In this document: positions 61,742-64,000 of the stretch, one piece after another | Layout: every line of letters begins with the position of its first letter | Position numbering within the stretch: position 1 is the first letter of the stretch | Program-made: the position numbers and the translations under genes | DNA from: Bernardetiaceae bacterium | GTDB taxonomy: Bacteria > Bacteroidota > Bacteroidia > Cytophagales > Bernardetiaceae | Assembly: GCA_020832465.1 (NCBI GenBank) | Contig: JAFIER010000004.1 | Span: forward strand, 1-64,000 | Length of the DNA: 64,000 nt | Reading direction: 5' to 3' | Notes under the pieces: generated by a model | Seen by the model: only the letters and a program-made list of their open reading frames with translations | Databases searched by the model: none | Told to the model about the DNA's origin: nothing

Positions 61742-63109
61742 ATGGCTCATAACAGATTACAGCAATTTAAAACTTGGATTTTTCAACCTACAGATATTGC
61801 CTTTTTAGTGTATGTTAGGGTACTTGTAGCGGGTTTGATGACGGGTGAGTTTATCAATCATTTGTTTATAGGAGTTATTGAAGAGTTGAGCGAGCCTGCG
61901 CTTAACTTTCCATTTTTTTCGTGGCTACCGCCTTGGGAGTCTGTATATATGCTTTACGCACATTATATACTGACGGCATTAGCGGGTATTTTTGTAGTAT
62001 TAGGACTTTTTTATCGCTTTTCGACGGTTGTTTTTGCTTTGGGAACGACGAGTATTTTTTTGTTCGAGCAGGCTGAGTACGTAAATCATACCTATTTATA
62101 TTGCTTATTGGCTTGGTTGCTTTGCTTTATGCCTGCGCATCGAGCCTTTTCATTAGATGTTCGCCGTGGTGCTGTATCGCAGGTCGGTCATGTGGCTCAT
62201 TATTGGCGTTTGCTTTTGCTTTTTCAGATGGCGGTTGTGTATTTTTATGCAGGTACGGCTAAAGTAAATCCTGATTGGCTTTTAGCCAAGCCCTTAGATA
62301 TGTGGCTCTCTTATAAAGCTAATCGTCCACTTATTGGTGGACTTATTGCACACCCTCTTACTGCTTGGGTAATGAGTTATGGCGGCATGCTTTTTGACTT
62401 ATTTATTGTACCGCTTTTAATATGGAGGCGAAGCCGTCCTTATGCTTTTGGCATAGCGATATTTTTTCACCTTACTAATGTAGCTATATTTGGTATTGCT
62501 ACTTTTCCTTGGTTTTCGATAGCGATGAGCGCGCTATTTTTCCCGCCTTCGCTATTGCGCCGTTTTTTGTGCCGTATTCCTTATGTGCATTTGCCAAGTT
62601 TTAATAGTAGCGAAAGGATTTACTATAAGGATACTTATAAACGTATCGCAATATTTTTGTTATTTTTGTATGCAACAGTACAGATACTTGTGCCGTTAAG
62701 AGGTTTTCTGTACCCCTATCCTTCGAGCTGGTCTGAGGAGGGGCATAATTTTTCGTGGCACATGATGTTGCGTTCAAAGCAAGGAAGTTTGTATTTTAGG
62801 GTAGTAGATAAAGCAACTCAAACTGTATATAGAGAGTACCCGCTTGCTTATATCACGCAGGGGCAGTATAAAGATTTGATATACAAGCCCGATATGATTT
62901 TGATTTTTGTAGATTTTTTGAAAGATAAATACAAAAACGAACGTCAAATTTCGGAAGTAGAAATATATGCCGTCAGTAATGTCTCTTGGAATGGACGACC
63001 TTATGTACCGCTTGTCAATCCTGATATAGATTTGAGCCAAGAAAAACGAGGTTTGCATCATTATAGCTGGATTATGCCCCCTTATAAGCCTAAAGAAGAG
63101 GTAAATTAG
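61742..63109 (+). CDS. HTTM-domain membrane protein (vitamin K-dependent gamma-carboxylase-like)
   Basis: About eight membrane spans in residues 15-320. HTTM hallmarks include FEQAEYVNHTYLYCLLAWLLCFMPAHRAFSLD and YFYAGTAKVNPDWL, as in bacterial relatives of gamma-glutamyl carboxylase. The C-terminal ~130 residues (from HNFSWHMMLRSKQGSLYFRVVD) are soluble and probably periplasmic, with SWHMMLR typical of the family. The bacterial reaction is not established. It starts 150 bp after an element 1 copy. Confidence 0.87.
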   Translation: MAHNRLQQFKTWIFQPTDIAFLVYVRVLVAGLMTGEFINHLFIGVIEELSEPALNFPFFSWLPPWESVYMLYAHYILTALAGIFVVLGLFYRFSTVVFALGTTSIFLFEQAEYVNHTYLYCLLAWLLCFMPAHRAFSLDVRRGAVSQVGHVAHYWRLLLLFQMAVVYFYAGTAKVNPDWLLAKPLDMWLSYKANRPLIGGLIAHPLTAWVMSYGGMLFDLFIVPLLIWRRSRPYAFGIAIFFHLTNVAIFGIATFPWFSIAMSALFFPPSLLRRFLCRIPYVHLPSFNSSERIYYKDTYKRIAIFLLFLYATVQILVPLRGFLYPYPSSWSEEGHNFSWHMMLRSKQGSLYFRVVDKATQTVYREYPLAYITQGQYKDLIYKPDMILIFVDFLKDKYKNERQISEVEIYAVSNVSWNGRPYVPLVNPDIDLSQEKRGLHHYSWIMPPYKPKEEVN

Positions 63110-63427
63110 CCATCGCTTTTCGTATAATTTTTTTTTTAAGACATACCTAAGTGATGCACAATATCGCAATAGAGGTATTTTTATGAAAATATAAGAATCA
63201 AACTTCAATTGATAGTCAAAGGTTGAATCATTTTGGGAACGAATTTTGATTATACTAATACTTGTAATCCTTACTTTGAGGAGTACGCAAAAGGTATATA
63301 TTGATGTTTGGCAACTTTTGCAACATTGTTAGCAATCTTAACGTATTTCAAAAAGTAAAATTTAATGTACTTGTTTTGTATTAACAAACCTTTTTATTTT
63401 TCTAATTAACCAAAAATCTAAAAATTT
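63110..63427. other. Intergenic region before the last gene
   Basis: 318 bp without repeat families or ORF. A weak TACTTG...TTTTGTA region near 63369-63381 may hold the promoter of the downstream lipoprotein; it is not an exact match. Confidence 0.35.
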
Positions 63428-64000
63428 ATGAACAAAATTCTGTTTAATCGTTTGAGCTTATTTGCGATAATCGCAGCTCTTGGTTTTTTTGTAACTTCTT
63501 GCGACAGTGAAGAAGATGAGCTTCCTGAAGGTCTTAACATTAGCTTTACGCCTCCATCAGGACAGAAAGCAGTAGGTGAAGCAGTAACTTTTAATGTACT
63601 TGTTGTAGCGGATAATCGTATCGAGAAATTTGAGGTGCGTCGTGGTACTTCCACTATTGACCTTATTGAGCGTGGCGATCCTCTTATTTCTAACAATACA
63701 AATTTAAGCTATACCTTCAACTACACTCCCACGCCTGATGACGCTGGTCGTAGTATTGAATTTGCTTTTATCTTGACAGACCGCAATGGTGCTACTGCAC
63801 AGCGTAACTTCTCTATCGAAGTAGGCACTGGCGCAGCTGATCCTACGCCTCTTAAATCACACACAAGTGTACTTATGGGTGCGCAGAACAATACTTCTTT
63901 GGGTAGCTTCTTAGATGCTGACAACGGTAACGTACTTTTGCTTAGCCAAGCGCGTAGCAACCCTGGTGTAGTAGATATGACTTACCTTGTGGGCGCTTCT
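63428..64000 (+). CDS. Lipoprotein with an Ig-like domain, 3' end beyond the window
   Basis: The first 191 codons only. Signal peptide ends FVTSC (Cys25), followed by an acidic linker. Residues about 35-140 look like a cadherin/Ig-type beta domain (ISFTPPSGQKAVGEAVTFNVLVVADNRIEKFEVRRG, GRSIEFAFILTDRNGATAQRNFSIEVG). After residue 145 a new region begins (SHTSVLMGAQNNTSLGSFLDADNGNVLLLSQA) that is common in Bacteroidota surface lipoproteins of unknown role. The frame is open to the window edge. Confidence 0.8.
   Translation, partial: MNKILFNRLSLFAIIAALGFFVTSCDSEEDELPEGLNISFTPPSGQKAVGEAVTFNVLVVADNRIEKFEVRRGTSTIDLIERGDPLISNNTNLSYTFNYTPTPDDAGRSIEFAFILTDRNGATAQRNFSIEVGTGAADPTPLKSHTSVLMGAQNNTSLGSFLDADNGNVLLLSQARSNPGVVDMTYLVGAS

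Noticed and set aside
1-64000. CRISPR array
   Set aside because: The repeats are dispersed, palindromic and not regularly spaced with unique spacers; no cas gene was seen.
1-64000. Integrated prophage or genomic island
   Set aside because: No integrase, phage structural gene, tRNA junction or transposase was found; the genes are mostly ordinary housekeeping and envelope genes.

Overview
The window is a 64 kb piece of a Bacteroidota chromosome, most likely Cytophagia-like. Supporting signs are near-perfect Bacteroidota promoters (TAnnTTTG, in places with an upstream TTG about 19-20 bp away), A-rich rather than Shine-Dalgarno leaders, many Ser-Cys lipoproteins, family-typical proteins (HmuY, Porin_10-like porin, DUF2911, NosL-like, SPYSR-type outer-membrane protein) and a 51-residue L34. 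I saw no tRNA, rRNA, CRISPR array, prophage or intact transposase gene. The species cannot be named from the sequence.

Layout. 1-2.4 kb: a LOG-family protein and a fatty acid hydroxylase. 2.5-9.8 kb: a divergent heme-uptake locus, with hmuY and a TonB receptor on the minus strand and hmuT-hmuU-hmuV-hmuS on the plus strand. Both units are headed by the same 23-bp imperfect palindrome lying over the promoter. 10-20 kb: lipoproteins, an orphan TRAP binding protein, an ARPP-1-like/OmpA fusion, a TetR regulator, rsgA, an ABC exporter, and rpmH with a tiny basic ORF. 20-31 kb: cysteine desulfurase, coaX with an outer-membrane protein, a DUF2339 giant membrane protein coupled to a PDZ/dead-hydrolase protein, hemL and an unrecognised Cys-containing membrane protein. 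31-47 kb: serC, an acetyltransferase, a YwqK repeat protein, dnaK, bcp, recX, an M61 peptidase, an enlarged D-Ala-D-Ala ligase, lepA and DUF1015. 47-64 kb: a coiled-coil/winged-helix protein, rluD with an acyltransferase, a TPR adenylate cyclase, DUF2911, a PhoB/PhoR-type pair, tpiA, a porin, a response regulator-kinase, an HTTM protein and the start of a lipoprotein.

The most unusual feature is a dense set of palindromic repeats in almost every intergenic space. They are built from a few interchangeable modules: hairpin A (AGAAATAACATTTCT arm), hairpin B (AACTAACAGTT arm), and a large loop-free palindrome C centred on GGGTTTGCAAACCC. These are assembled into at least three MITE-like elements. 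Element 1 has CATACTACT ends and carries A plus C. Element 2 has GGGTGTACGTCAA ends and carries A and/or B. Element 3 is 91 bp with GGTAGT ends and carries B. Arms differ between copies but remain complementary within a copy, so pairing is conserved by compensatory change. No mobilising gene lies in the window. Copies sit inside the hmu operon, between its divergent promoters, and in leaders of other genes.

The heme locus works as a unit: HmuY and the receptor at the surface, HmuTUV for inner-membrane import, and HmuS for cytoplasmic heme handling. hemL, elsewhere in the window, belongs to the opposite pathway, heme synthesis.
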